Positions 1 through 10,888 of a stretch of DNA of 64,000 bases are shown piece after piece. The position numbers and the translations under genes were made by a program. The notes beneath the pieces are model-generated. The model saw only the letters and a program-made list of their open reading frames with translations. It did not search any database and was not told where the DNA came from. The DNA comes from Saussurea involucrata. Its lineage: Eukaryota > Streptophyta > Magnoliopsida > Asterales > Asteraceae. The stretch is from the NCBI GenBank assembly GCA_033807775.1, contig CM066313.1:59938484-60002483 (forward strand), in the 5' to 3' direction. Within the stretch, counting starts at the first letter, position 1. Every line of letters begins with the position of its first letter.

Positions 1-640
1 CCCCTAAAGTTTTGGAAAGCAAATCATCTTCAAATCATTAGCTCCTCTCCCCCTTGATTTACTTGTATAAACTTTAGCGGTGCATTCTTCAAATGTAGGC
101 TTGGCTCCCCCTTGAAATTTGCTCTTAGCCTCGACTAAATGCACTAAATTCATCTTCAAAGTGTATGCATTTAGTGAAAAACAAAGAATCCGTCTTGCTT
201 GAAGGAGGAACGGTAATAAGCACGCACTACTAGTTAGGGATGAGACGACCCAAGCAAATAACATTGTTCAGCAACTGTAGAGAAATGCTCGTCTTCAAAA
301 TACTTCAAGCCACTGAATGAAGAGAATCCAGAACTTCAATCTTCAAGAAATAGATGGATGATTATAAGCACTCAAAAGTCTGAATCACAACCAAAGCACC
401 AGAACAATGATTGCAAGCTCTCACATTTCTGGTTGATCAAGTCAGAAGAATGATAAAGAGTACTCAAAGGTCTAGCATCGTCAACAAAACTTTAGAATAA
501 TGATTGCAAATATTCAAGCGTCTCTTCCAATCCAATCAAAGACTGAACTCCAACAATCAACTTCTGAATATCTTGAAAGACTTGAGCTCTTTTAAACTTT
601 GACAATTGCTAAATGTATGTGGCAAGCTGAATATCTGAAT
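1..640 (-). other. Unassigned; possibly post-pol spacer of a minus-strand Sirevirus
   Basis: No convincing coding region. Read on the minus strand, two purine tracts of the form CAAGGGGGAG occur (complement at 47-56 and 104-114). They resemble the repeated PPT-like motifs seen after pol in elements A and F. This suggests, weakly, that the stretch comes from the noncoding region after pol of a minus-strand Sirevirus, joined to the leader of element H by an internal deletion. Confidence 0.3.
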
Positions 641-2019
641 GATGTCACACACGCGTTATGCTAAAATCCATGAACAATGTCCCCCTCCTGAGACTTAGCA
701 CGGGGGTTCCCCTTCTTGGATCCGAAACCATCAGAATTCGGATGTAGGCAGATTCGAAACCATGGATTCGGATTAAGTAGGGTGCGAAATCAGCTCAATT
801 CGGATCATGTTAGGTGCGAAATCAGGGAATTCGAATCATGTAGGGTGCGAAATCAATGAATTCGGATCGTGAAGGGTTCGAAATCATGGAATTCGGATCA
901 TGAAGGGTTCGAAATCAATCAATTCGGATCATGAAGGGTTCGAAATCAATCAATTCGGATCATGAAGGGTTCGAAATCAATGAATTCGAATCATGAAGGA
1001 TCCAAAATCAGGGCAATTCGAATCATGAAGGGTCCGAAATCAATCAATTCGACTCATGAAGGGTTCGAAATCAGGACAATTCGAATCATGAAGGGTCCGA
1101 AATCAGAGCAATTCGAATCATGAAGGGTCCGAAATCAATGAATCTGGATCATGTAGGGTTCGAAATCAAGCCATTTCGTATCATGTTGGATGCGAAACCA
1201 TGCCTATCTTGAATAAATGGAATTCGAAACCATTAGAATGAGGATTAGAAAGATGTGAAGCCATCCATACCTTTGAACCTTTAGGTGTAAGCACATTCCG
1301 AAATTCAGAACTAATATGACCAAATTCAGCAATATTTCGGACTTCACAAGATCCGAAACCAACAACTCTGAACAGTTCGAAACCATCTAAGCCATCCAAA
1401 CAATAGTAGCATCCAAAACCATGAACAGTAAAGCATGTAGGATTCGAAACCATCACTGAACAGTAAATGATGAAGGATCTGAATTCATCAATGAACAGTA
1501 AACGATGAAGGATCCGAATTCATCAAGAATAATCCGAATTCATCAAGAATAATCCGAATTCAAGTAACAGCATTCGAAAATCACTAAAATCATCATAACT
1601 TCTTTAATTCTTGATCAATTGTTATGAAATTTGCACAGATTTGTTCGAAATTTGATTCCACACACTTTCTTAGTTAATCACAAATCCTAATTCGATCAAT
1701 TTAATCGAATTATGATCCAAAATAGTAAGAAAATATTTTCGAACAAAAACAGATATAAAATGATCAGATCTGCAAATTCTGTGCAGATTTTGGTATATAT
1801 CCTTGAATTAAAGATGTTCAGGGATGAAAATCGAGTGCAATGATGTCAAGAATCAATCCAAAAGATCAAAAAATGAAAAAGATGATGATTCTAGATGAAC
1901 AGTAAATGATGAAGGGTAAGAAATCATCATGAACAGTGATGAATGAAGGATCCGAAATCTTCAAGAACAGTGTAAAAAATCTTCAATTTGCTCTTTGATC
2001 TGCTTGAATCTTCTGTTTA
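641..2019 (-). other. 5' untranslated leader of element H (minus)
   Basis: On the minus strand this follows the LTR and PBS of H and matches the position of the roughly 1-kb leaders between PBS and gag in A and F. It shares their phrases (TTCGAAAT and GAATTCGGAT motifs, and a segment about an A/T-rich ATCGAATTA palindrome near 1695-1720). No gag start follows before the window edge, so gag is deleted or replaced. About half of the leader is the 31-32-bp array listed separately. Confidence 0.6.
750..1187 (-). repeat. 31-32-bp tandem array in the H leader
   Basis: About a dozen units of the type GGGTTCGAAATCA..GAATTCGGATCATGAA follow each other. Unit starts near 782, 813, 844, 875, 906, 937, 968, 999, 1031, 1062, 1094, 1126 and 1157 give a spacing of 31 or 32 bp. 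Each unit holds an imperfect inverted repeat of CGAA and TTCG arms. Arrays with the same period occur in A and F. Confidence 0.85.
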
Positions 2020-2031
2020 GCTCTTATACCA
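2020..2031 (-). other. Primer-binding site of element H (mutated)
   Basis: The minus strand reads TGGTATAAGAGC. This is the plant copia PBS TGGTATCAGAGC (complementary to the 3' end of initiator tRNA-Met) with one substitution. It lies 2 nt after the LTR end, as in A, C and F. Confidence 0.8.
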
Positions 2032-2033
2032 AA

Positions 2034-2289
2034 TGAGAAATCCCAAATCTAGCAAGAAATCAAGAATGATGTAGAGAGAAAATCTAGAGTACACAAGTCA
2101 TCCATATATTGATCTTCAAAGTACAAATGACTAATGCTACAAGTTGTTCCTAAAAGGATCTAGATTCTCTTCTAACTAAGAACTAGACATGCCTATTTAT
2201 ACCCATAACATACAAGGTATAAAGGCACAACTAACTAATACAGTACATTGACTTTTACAGTAAATCTTGAATACAACAATGCTCTAACA
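2034..2289 (-). mobile_element. 5' LTR of Sirevirus element H
   Basis: On the minus strand the LTR begins TGTTAGAGCATTG and ends TCTCA, 256 bp. It is recognisably related to the 235-bp LTRs of A and F (same TGTTAG start, the TTCTTGATT..TTGCTAGATTTGGG 3' end, and the PBS 2 nt later). It abuts a C-family LTR at 2290, so H probably inserted into that LTR. Confidence 0.8.
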
Positions 2290-2434
2290 AGGTTTATTCC
2301 TTAATCTTGTTCCGCAACAAGTTGTAAATTGTTTGATACATATCAATAAACAATTTAGAAAAGTAAAATCTGTGTGTTTGTATTCAACCCCCCCCCCCCT
2401 TCTACAAACTTGTATAACCCCTCCGGGACCAACA
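2290..2434 (+). mobile_element. C-family LTR, terminal fragment
   Basis: These 145 bp match the end of the LTRs of C and E read in the opposite orientation: AATCTTGTTCCGCAACAAG, a run of about 12 C, then TACAAACTTGTATA and the terminus GGGACCAACA at 2425-2434. The rest of the LTR is absent on the left, where the H LTR begins. Confidence 0.85.
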
Positions 2435-3794
2435 GAACGAAATATCTATAAATTGTTAATATTCTTAAAAGTTAAGAATACGATTGAGAAAAAGTGTGAT
2501 ATGTTATTATACATATACACGAGTAAATGTAATGGATCCATAGGCACTATTAGATAAATGTGGAATAGACCGGGCACTGAAGGGTAATTCCCATTTTGTT
2601 TTGTGATTAGAAACGTGGAATAGACCAGGCTCTTAATGGTAATTCCCGTTCACCTATAATGTGGATGTTAATCCCATTTCGGGAGGCGATAGCCTATAAT
2701 GTGGATTGTTAATCCCATTTCGGGAGGCGATAGCCTATAATGTGGATTGTTAATCCCATTTCGGGAGGCGATAACCTATAATGTGGAATAGGCATAAAGT
2801 AATTTGTAATTCCCATTTCGAGAGGTGATTATTAACGTCGATTATTCCCGTTGGCCTATAATGTGGATTGTTAATCCCATATCGGGAGGCGATAGCCTAT
2901 AATGTGGATTGTCAATCCCATTTCGGGAGGCGATAACCTATAATGTGGATTGTTAATCCCATTTCGGGAGGTGATAAGAAATGATTGAATAGGCAAGGTA
3001 AAACTGATATTCATGTTGAAAAGATTGAATAGGCAAAATATAGTTGCTATTTGTATTGACTGTAGTGAATAAGCAAACATAACTGCTATTCGTAATTAAG
3101 AAGTGGAAACGTGAAATAGACAAAGGGTGATTGTGGTTTTCATTTGCTTTCGGTGGATTAGAGATAGGCAATATATAAATGCTTTTTCTGCTTCCATTCC
3201 ATGAAAGAGGTATGGCGACTGATTGTAATTCCTTAGGCTTGAGTGATGATCTAGAATCGGTAATGATTCATAGTAGGCCTTCGAACTTGATATTATGACT
3301 TTCTGAACGCTAGTCATATTCATGAGATCGGGTATGTTCCCGTCATTATGATACGAGTACGAGTACGGTAAGAATGGTGGCGAACCAGGTTTGTTTATAT
3401 GCTTGAATATCTGAGGTTTCAAGATGTTAATGTTTTAATTTGAATTTGGATGTTCTCACTAGGCGTAAGCCTAATTGTTCAAATTCAATCTTCTTACCAG
3501 GTACGAGTTCAGGGAAGTAATGGGATGTAGGACGAGTGCTTTTGGTATTCATCTTTTGATGATAAGCGGAGAGCATAGAAGATGCAAGGAGGCTTTGGAT
3601 GGATTACTTAGATAACCCATTTAATCTAATTATAGTTGATATGATTATTAATAGGTTATTTAGAGAATTCGATTTTGTGTATAAAGGAACCCTCGTAGTT
3701 AATTCTCTAATTATATAAATAATAGTTTGGACTTTATTATGACATATTGTGTAAATCTTGAGGTTCAAACTGGCCCTGTTTTTAGGGTGTTACA
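2435..3794 (+). mobile_element. Ty3/gypsy-type LTR fragment (T1)
   Basis: The stretch ends in GGGTGTTACA at 3785-3794, the inverted form of the TGTAACACCC start usual for chromovirus (Tekay/Del-like) LTRs. It shares three separate marks with T2 at 7083-9842: GGATCCATAGGCAC, a CACTAGGCGTAAGCCTAA motif before the end, and the GGGTGTTAC terminus. The left end is truncated. No internal gypsy genes are attached. The family assignment is inference from LTR features only. Confidence 0.55.
2653..2977 (+). repeat. 41-bp tandem repeats inside T1
   Basis: Seven units start with CCTATAATGTGGAT at 2653, 2693, 2734, 2775, 2855, 2896 and 2937. Spacing is 40-41 bp except for one 80-bp unit that carries extra sequence. 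Each unit continues TGTTAATCCCATTTCGGGAGGCGAT. The units are nearly identical, so the array is recent or kept uniform by conversion. Confidence 0.9.
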
Positions 3795-5403
3795 CTAGAG
3801 ACTACCTGCAAAGATTAAGCTCGCGGCGAAAAGTGTCAGCATGATCACGAGGAAGACCCTGATGACCATGAGGGGGAGAACGCAAAGAAGCGCAAGCTTG
3901 ACGACACTTCAGCCCTAGAACGATAAGAAAAACAAACTGTTGTAGAAGAAGAAGTAGCTACAGGTACAGAAGGTCAACCTGATGATGATACATTGGAGAG
4001 AGTCTCTCGGATGTTTGAATCAGGGGTATATGGACACAAGAGCAACCGACAGATTTTTCTATACATTGATCCAGAAGTTAAACCAATGGTTGAAAATCCC
4101 GAGGTCAACGAGGAGGAGATCGGGATGATCATGGCAACGGAGGAAGAAACGGTCAACACACCTTCGGAACACGACGACCTGAACTTCGACGAATTTTTTC
4201 TAATTAAAGGTCATACAGTTCCATTAATTGCCGTGTCGGATACAGAAGTTGATTTTCCCGAACCCGAAGATGACAAAGATGTCGTTGCCAGAGCTGCGTG
4301 GTACAAAGAGCAGAAAGATTCGTTTCTTGATGAAGTATTGGGTGGTGAAACTCCAGAAGACATCCACTTCAGCCCAATAGCTTCCCCAAATTTTCATGCA
4401 CCTCAAACGTCTACAGTTCCAACTCCGTCGATCTTCACTTAGGCATAACCATCCGCTCCGCAATCAGCTCAGCCAGATCCGAATCAAGCCGGTCCTTCGA
4501 ATCGTAATCAAGCTGGTCCTTCTAACGTTAATCAACCAGAGATCAGTGAAGTGGAAAGAAAGCATCGAATTGTTCGACCTCGACAAGCATTTCTAGAAAA
4601 AAAGCGAAAGATGGTTATTTGCACATCGTATTCGCAGACTAGACCCGTTTGCAGTATTGGGTGTTGGTCAAGAGTCAGAAGAGTTCAAGACATAGTACAT
4701 GTTCTTTGTAAGAGGTAAAGCACAAAAGAAAGAATACGTCCATTCGAAGAGTAAGATTGGTCAAGTCAGAGAAGTGGTGACCAAGCAGTTCTACAAGATG
4801 TGGTATCCTAAATTCACGGTATGGAGAAAGAATGGGCAGATGTATACGTTTTCCAAAGCCGAATATCAGCACTTAAGGATCAACGACTTCGAGTTTATGT
4901 ACCATCATTTCCGAAATCTACAGATTTGAAAGGTCAACATACAGATTGCCCTCCGAGCCATCAGACGTTTTATGTATCGCAAGTATCTCTACTACAACGT
5001 CTTCGACTTCCAGCTCGCCCTGGAAAGCCACAAACCAATAGTCACCGTCCGAAGACCAAACAACCAACTCTCGAACATCGACGAGTATCCTCTTTATACC
5101 ATTCTGGTTGAACCTGAATTTGGAGTGATATACCGAAATCAACTGGGAGAAAGACGATTTTTCAGATTCTCCGAAATTGCCAAGTACTCCGATGGATCTC
5201 TGAAAGTGATTCGACTTCAACTTGAACAAATTCATAAGTGCAACGAAAGCCAAGTTGTTGGATTTCAAATGCCAACCACCCGAAGACATGTTATGATTCG
5301 AGCCATTGATAAACTAGAAGACCGAATTGAATTCAGAAGAGCCATGAGAAGAATGGAGACCTATCTGGGACAACCACCAAGAAACCGAAGATTCCTGCCA
5401 TAA
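3795..5403 (+). pseudogene. Element G: C-terminal part of the env-like ORF, broken
   Basis: This is the 3' part of the post-pol ORF of a Sirevirus related to A and F. From about 3870 it parallels F 62760-63000 (a CATGAGGGGGAGA-type segment, an MFESG motif, then YIDPEVKP). From 4560 to 5403 it encodes the conserved C-terminal domain: FYKMWYPKF, FSKAEYQHL, DFEFMYHHFR, VFDFQLALES and then GVIYRN..GERRFFRFSEI. The frame is broken by a shift near 4440, another near 4640, an in-frame TAG near 4693 and TGA at 4927-4929; the last 143 codons are open to TAA at 5401-5403. G supplies the end of this ORF, which F lacks because of the window edge. The left side is cut at the T1 LTR end, so most of G is missing. 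Function of the domain is unknown. Confidence 0.75.
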
Positions 5404-5435
5404 ATGTCAAAGCTGTTGATTCCAAACTTTGAGCC

Positions 5436-5447
5436 AAAGGGGGAGAT
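5436..5447 (+). other. Polypurine tract of element G
   Basis: AAAGGGGGAGAT lies directly before the TGTTAG start of the 3' LTR. This is the position and sequence expected of the plus-strand primer of a Sirevirus. Confidence 0.85.
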
Positions 5448-5685
5448 TGTTAGGGTAGAAAATGTAATTGTCTTAAAGTTTGGGCTAAATGTGTAAAATA
5501 CCTAAAAGGTATAAATAGTTTATATTTCCTAATATTTTAGGTTAATCATTCAATTAGACTTTTATAGCCGTATTATTCACTGTAAACACTTTTGGTTATT
5601 GAATGAGATGGATGACAACTTGAAATCAATGTGTTCTTGATTGCTTATTCAATTTATTATTATTGATTGCACTTTCTAGGATCCA
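5448..5685 (+). mobile_element. 3' LTR of element G
   Basis: It begins TGTTAGGGTAG right after the PPT and can be followed to about GGATCCA at 5685. That gives 238 bp, close to the 234-256 bp of the related LTRs. Internal phrases such as GGATGACAACTTG and TGTTCTTGATTGCTTATTC match the same positions in A and F. The exact end is inferred from length and homology. Confidence 0.7.
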
Positions 5686-6530
5686 TAAAGTCTAAAACAA
5701 GTAAACACAAAACAAGAAAGTGAGAAACAAATCAGAAACTTTCGATCGTGAGATTAGAAGTTAGAAGAACCTACAAATCAGAAACTTTCGAGTTTGAGAT
5801 GGTGAAATCGTCCCCTTTGATGGTTTGACACTTGAGAGGGCAGAAGCTTAAAGCTTTCGTCAGTTGAGTTCGTCCCAATCGATGGTGAAATGTGAAAACG
5901 TTCAATGGTTTGAGACTTGAGGGGAAGACGAGAACGGCCTTCGTCCCAATCGATGGTGAAATCGTCCCCTTCCTAGTTCCCCTTCGTCAGTTCGTCACCA
6001 CTTCTGAGTTCGATGGTCACGTCGTCTTTGAAATTAGGGTTTGAATCGTTTGATAAGTTATCAGAGAAGGAGAGAATGAGTCGACAATTACAATTATATT
6101 TATGATTTATTAAATAAAAAAATATTTTTAATTTTTTTGGGTTTTGGACGGGTTCAGGTTTGGAAAAACCCAACCCAAACCGATTCGTATTATCCGACTT
6201 AAAAGTTCGGGGTCAGACCATTTTGGGTTTCGGTGTGTCGGGTGAGTCAGCTTCGGGTTGTTCGGGTTTTGGGGCTGTCGGGTTTCTTGGGTCCATCGGG
6301 TTTTGCTCACCCCTACTTATAAGTCATCAGCTAGTTAGCCAAACATAGCCTAAGTGCACACCGTCCAGATGAAGGGCTATCTGGACACTCCTCAGTTTTG
6401 TATTTTTTTTTGAGGTTTTTCCTTGAACCTCACCCTCAAGAGCGGATCCACAACTTAATTAGGGGGGACAACTGACCCTCATTATTTTTTGAGAAAAACA
6501 ATTTTTTTTCTTTTTTGCAAACTAATGTGT
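5686..6530. other. Intergenic DNA, no gene recognised
   Basis: No reading frame with family resemblance was found. 5740-5960 holds loosely repeated phrases (AGAAACTTTCGA, GGTGAAATCGTCCCC, CGTCCCAATCGATGGTGAAAT). 6140-6310 is rich in GGGTTCGG/TCGGGTT phrases and ends TTTTGCTCACCCCTA, as is common at ends of hAT-like or unclassified plant repeats. No matching opposite end was seen. Confidence 0.4.
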
Positions 6531-6552
6531 TATATATATATATATATATATA
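6531..6552. repeat. (TA)11 microsatellite
   Basis: Eleven uninterrupted TA dinucleotides. No further significance seen. Confidence 0.9.
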
Positions 6553-7082
6553 CATATTTTTGTTTTAGTTTGACCCCTAAAAAGTCTAGTTCAAACAAAA
6601 TCCATTAATAAAAATTGAAAAGATTTTATAATAATTTATATTACTTTCTTTATTTAGTAATTTTTGTTGTATTTTTAAGGGAAAAGTCTAAACAAACTAA
6701 ATAGACTATATGATTTTGAATTGTTAAGTCCTAAAACTATATTTTTGAATAATAGAACCCTTAAACTTTTAAATATCGATTACATATATCCTTTTAAATT
6801 AATAAAGTTAAGGTGATACAAATTTAAGAAAAGTCAAAAAATGCCCAATAAACTATCTGATTAAGTCCTTGATTTAACAAATAAATTTATAAAAAAATTC
6901 AAAAAATTTCTTACATATATTTCCTGAACTTTTTTTAACAAATAAATCTCAAAATTTCTTTGAAGAAACAACATCATAAAGTTAATTTTGAATTAATAAA
7001 TGCAAAACTTTTTTTTGAACAAAAAATATACAAATCATCTCACCGACAACAAAATAAAATGAACCAACTAAACGAAGAAAAA
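6553..7082. other. AT-rich intergenic DNA
   Basis: Strongly AT-rich sequence with homopolymer runs and no recognisable gene, repeat unit or element terminus. Confidence 0.5.
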
Positions 7083-9842
7083 TTATACTATTTCCATCAC
7101 TAATGGTGGCCTCTCGGAACTTGGTTCGTACAAAAAAGAATATTTTGGAAATTGGAGGCTTCTGGGCGAGTATGCCTGACGACTATGCCGAAGGGCATAA
7201 TGGCTAGTCAAAGTCGCGTGGAAGGTACCCCTCTCGGTACAGGGTGGGCGAGAGTGCCCGACGATTGTGACATGGTCACTCTCACCGTAGCACAATCGCG
7301 CGGAAGGGCTGAGAATTCGGTACATAACAAGCGATATTGCCCCGCGAGAGTAATCGTGGCAATCTCGGTTGTCATCCTCTCTGTCGGGCTCTAGAAGGTT
7401 ATAAGCCCACGAACTTCACTCTGTTTCTCATTTTTATCCCATCCCTCTTTCTCTAAACTCTTCCAAACCGAACCCCCTTCCTCATTTCAGTTTTTGGAGC
7501 TTCCAAGAGACCAATTTTGGAATTCTAAAGTGATCCCACATAGTTTGGAGAAGAGATTTGGAGGCTAGGAGTGGAGCTCTTCTTCTTGTTCTCTTTGGAG
7601 GGTTTTCTTAAGCTTTCTAGGATTTCACTAAACCCTCTTCCATCTTCTTCAATAAATGAAGTTTGAGGTTCATTTTAGTAACCCTAGAAGTGTTTTGTTG
7701 GTGGATACAAGTTGTGGTAAAGGTAATCTTATGTCCTCTTCACCCAAGAACTTAGGGTTTCGGCTTATTGGTGATTTTGATGTATTATGTTTGGGAGAAA
7801 CGATTCTAAGTGTTTGGGGATGATTAGTGATGGTTGGAAACTTGTGGATCTAGGTTTTGGAAAGATTTGGCTTGAGGATTCAAGTTTCTTCAAAGGACCT
7901 CAAGTTTGGGGAAAATCTAGATTTAGCATAAATCTAGCAAGGTGAGTTCAAGTTGATTTGTGAAAACGTTGTATATGCCAAAAATGTTCTTTTCCAAGTA
8001 TTTATGTGTTTTACATGAAATTATCAATTGTTTAGTTTATTTGGTGGGTTTTGATTATCTGAAGTATTTAACTTTATAAACATTGTAAAACACCCATATT
8101 TGAGATTTTTTAATATTTTGATAAGTAAATATCATAAATATGTCCATTTGATGATTTATCGTTCAAATGAAGTCTATTCAATGGTTTATGCATTTTTGAG
8201 GCAATTGATTTATAAGCCATTTGGAAAATGCACATTATCGTGTTATGAGACATTTTGGAGTTTTAAGGGTATGAGTCCATTTGAAAAATCATCTGTCTCA
8301 CTCTGTGCGAGTTTTGGATTAATCATATATTTGAGGTATACGTTTACATAAATGTCGTTTAAATGCATTTTATTATATGAGGACCCTTATTTGTTGGTCT
8401 ATTGGGTTTTGAGCATTTTAGCTCGGTTTTTACTTAAAACGGTCTTGAGGACATTTGTCCGATTTTAATGGCTCAATGTAGAGCCCCATTTATGATTTGC
8501 ATTTATTACATCTTATTGCATATTATTGATAATTACATACTCGAGTGCATTCGTCATTCATGTGTAGTCATGTAATTTTAGACCGTGTTGCATTGGATCC
8601 ATAGGCACGTAAGTCAGTCTTTATTTGATGCTCAACTGGTGTTGCGGGATTTGACTCCAGGACCCATGTTTTATGACCCTAACCCTGCAAGTGTACACTA
8701 AGAGGGTTGAGTCCGATTGTGCTATCATGTTGATGGGCGTTTGGGACCTCCACCATGTAGGGGCAATGCCATGGTTGTAACCCCGAATGTGTCGGGCCTT
8801 TGGTGATATTCATGGTAATACTCGCTAAGGTTAGTTGTCTCTTTGGGTGTAACTTGAAAGGAGTCGTAGGGATACTTAGGCTTTCATGTCGTGAAATGTC
8901 ATACAATTAACTTTGTATGAGTGACATACTTTTGTGTTCCTCCACCCTCAATGGATACGGGTCTCCCCAGTTACCGGCCAATATTATTTTGGATATTAAT
9001 GTCCTTACTCTATTATCGTTGGTCTTGTGCGATTGACTGAAAATGATAACTTTAATATTGGATTTCCCTCCACGTATGTTAAGGTTTGAATGAAGCATGT
9101 CATTTCCATGTTTTGGTATTTGGAGTTCACTCCATTTTATGCTCGCGTGAGTATCAGGTTTTATTCATGTTTTCGGTAATGTTTTATATTTATTTGGATT
9201 ATTGTCCATGGTTCATGGGCTGAACATTATGCCTCATATATGTTTGAATGTTTTGAATAATAGAGACTTATTCACATTTATATAATTAGGAATTAAATAT
9301 TTATTCACGTTTTGAGTGAGTTTGGATCGAAATTCATTTTGGAAAATGCCATATATTTTGAAGCTTTCGTCATAGAATTTGTGTGCGTTGGAAAATGAGT
9401 TGTTTACATTTTTATCATAAACCCTTTTGGAAATCATGATTTAAGTTGCACTCTTTCGTTTAACAAATTGTTTTAATCATGATGTAAACTCTTGAACTCA
9501 CGAGGCGTTAGCCTAACTTTTTTTATTTGTCGGCATGTGCAACAGTTTCAGTTGGGGAATAGTATTAGTGTCATTGTGAAGAGATGAGTTATAGTAGTGT
9601 GATCGAGAAGCGATTAGCTTGTTGAAGTCTTCCGCATTTTAGGTATAGCAATTGTATTGGGTTGAGTAACACCCGACCTTATGTAGTCTTGGTGTATGAC
9701 TTAAGTTAATAAATGTTGAAGTTATTTATATTTTAAAGTTGAAGTATCTCCAAGGATGGATTTGTAGAAGGGATGTTATACTTATTTGGTTATTATCGAA
9801 GTTTTTATTTAGTCGCTCTTTCCAAATTTGAGGGTGTTACGT
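7083..9842 (+). mobile_element. Ty3/gypsy-type LTR or solo LTR (T2)
   Basis: A long noncoding stretch ends GAGGGTGTTAC at 9832-9842 and shares with T1 the phrase GGATCCATAGGCAC (8597-8610) and the CACGAGGCGTTAGCCTAA motif near 9498. A possible core promoter, GGTTATAAGCCCACG, lies near 7395, followed by a C/T-rich leader. The right end is well placed. The left end is only a guess, because no TGTAACACCC-type start was found. No gypsy gag-pol is attached on either side, so it is a solo or truncated LTR. Confidence 0.5.
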
Positions 9843-10487
9843 CATACAACACCAAAATATGATCATATGCAATTGTATGCCAAGGAAAGCATGAAAAACA
9901 TGAAAAAAATGTTGGACTTCATCATAGGTCAGCATTAGAGGTAAAAGGTCGCTGTCGGAGATCGAATTCATAAGAAGGTTTTAACAAGGTCATATTCAGA
10001 ACTGTATGAAAAAATAATGGTTTGGAAGAAAAACAACAACCATGGAGGGATGGATGTGGTGTTTTATCCATAGAGAATGAAGAAGGTGTATGAAAAAAGA
10101 ATCTAATGGTATGGTGTGATCTTGGGAAGGAGAAGGGCATTAGAAGGGGATACAATTTAGTGGGGAAGAGAAGGGAGTTATGGAGAAAGGGAAACGTGTT
10201 AGTTAGGATTAATGACAAATTCAATTTAGAAAGGGTTTTATCGCCTTAGAAGAGGGACAAAGTAATGTTTAAATTGGACAAATCCCACTTTGAAAGGGCT
10301 AAACCGATATTCACCATATTAGATAACTTAGTGTAGACTTTAATCTATTTTAATTTGAGTTGTTAGTATTAATTAGATTGTCATTCACTTCTTGCTTTAG
10401 CTGTTAATATAGTCTTACTTGTTTTCTAGATTCGCATGTTTGCTTAACCTTGCTAGATTCTTAATTTCATTATGTTTAGTGTAGCTT
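9843..10487. other. Unassigned; right part may belong to the element K LTR
   Basis: No coding sequence with family resemblance. From about 10320 the T-rich phrases (TTAGTATTAATTAGATTG, CTTGCTTTAGCTGTTAATAT) lead towards the Athila-type PBS at 10871, so this part is probably LTR. Where the LTR starts is not visible to me. Confidence 0.35.
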
Positions 10488-10502
10488 AAGTGTTTAATTG
10501 CG
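10488..10502 (+). repeat. Target-site duplication, left copy
   Basis: AAGTGTTTAATTGCG, repeated exactly at 10690-10704 on the other side of the SINE. A perfect 15-bp duplication is typical of LINE-driven SINE insertion. Confidence 0.95.
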
Positions 10503-10689
10503 AACCACAAGGCTTGTGGCGTACTGGTTAAGGCCTTGGGGGGAAGTGGCTCAGAAACCCATCTACCCCGGGTTCGAATCCAGGCTTTGGCAACTTGTGG
10601 CCACTGCGGAATTATCTCAGGGCTGCATGCTTAGCAGTCAATTAGTGCCAGGGATTAGTCTAGGCAAAGCCTAGGATACCCTTTAAAAA
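10503..10689 (+). mobile_element. tRNA-derived SINE, complete
   Basis: A 187-bp element with the internal RNA polymerase III promoter of a tRNA-derived SINE. The A box is TGGCGTACTGG at 10517-10527 and the B box GGTTCGAATCC at 10571-10581, 43 bp apart. The body continues with a non-tRNA part and ends in a short T/A tail (CCCTTTAAAAAA). Perfect 15-bp target-site duplications flank it, so it is full length. It sits inside the LTR-like sequence of element K and is therefore younger than K. It is not a tRNA gene, because there is no cloverleaf with an anticodon arm. Mobilisation would need a LINE reverse transcriptase, none of which is in this window. Confidence 0.92.
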
Positions 10690-10704
10690 AAGTGTTTAAT
10701 TGCG
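10690..10704 (+). repeat. Target-site duplication, right copy
   Basis: Exact second copy of the 15 bp at 10488-10502, directly after the SINE tail. Confidence 0.95.
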
Positions 10705-10868
10705 TTACTTGATTTTTAGTGTTAATAAAATCTTTGATAATTGATTGTGCGCAACTAACTAATATCATGAGTAAATCAGTGCTTATTCCCTTGTCACCCA
10801 GTGTTCGACCCATATGCTACGACACTGTACGCTTGCGATTACGAAAAATTTTAAAACTCAAACAAATT
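10705..10868 (+). mobile_element. End of the 5' LTR of Athila-like element K
   Basis: The sequence leading to the PBS (GTACGCTTGCGATTACGAAAA..CAAATTTT) has the look of an Athila/Tat-group LTR end. With the part left of the SINE it may form one LTR of about 0.5 kb or more. The LTR start could not be placed. Confidence 0.5.
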
Positions 10869-10870
10869 TT

Positions 10871-10888
10871 TGGCGCCGTTGCCGGGGA
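10871..10888 (+). other. Primer-binding site of element K (tRNA-Asp type)
   Basis: TGGCGCCGTTGCCGGGGA matches the PBS of Athila and Tat gypsy elements, complementary to the 3' end of tRNA-Asp. It identifies the surrounding sequence as a gypsy element different from T1 and T2. Confidence 0.88.

Noticed and set aside
6300..6320. hAT transposon end (TTTTGCTCACCCCTA)
   Set aside because: The sequence resembles such ends, but no partner end or 8-bp duplication was found.
7152..7394. Short plus-strand frame (80 codons) as a host gene
   Set aside because: It lies in gypsy-type LTR sequence, no recognisable domain, no homologous frame in T1.
10503..10600. Functional tRNA gene
   Set aside because: A and B boxes are present but no anticodon arm or full cloverleaf; it is the head of a SINE bounded by 15-bp duplications.
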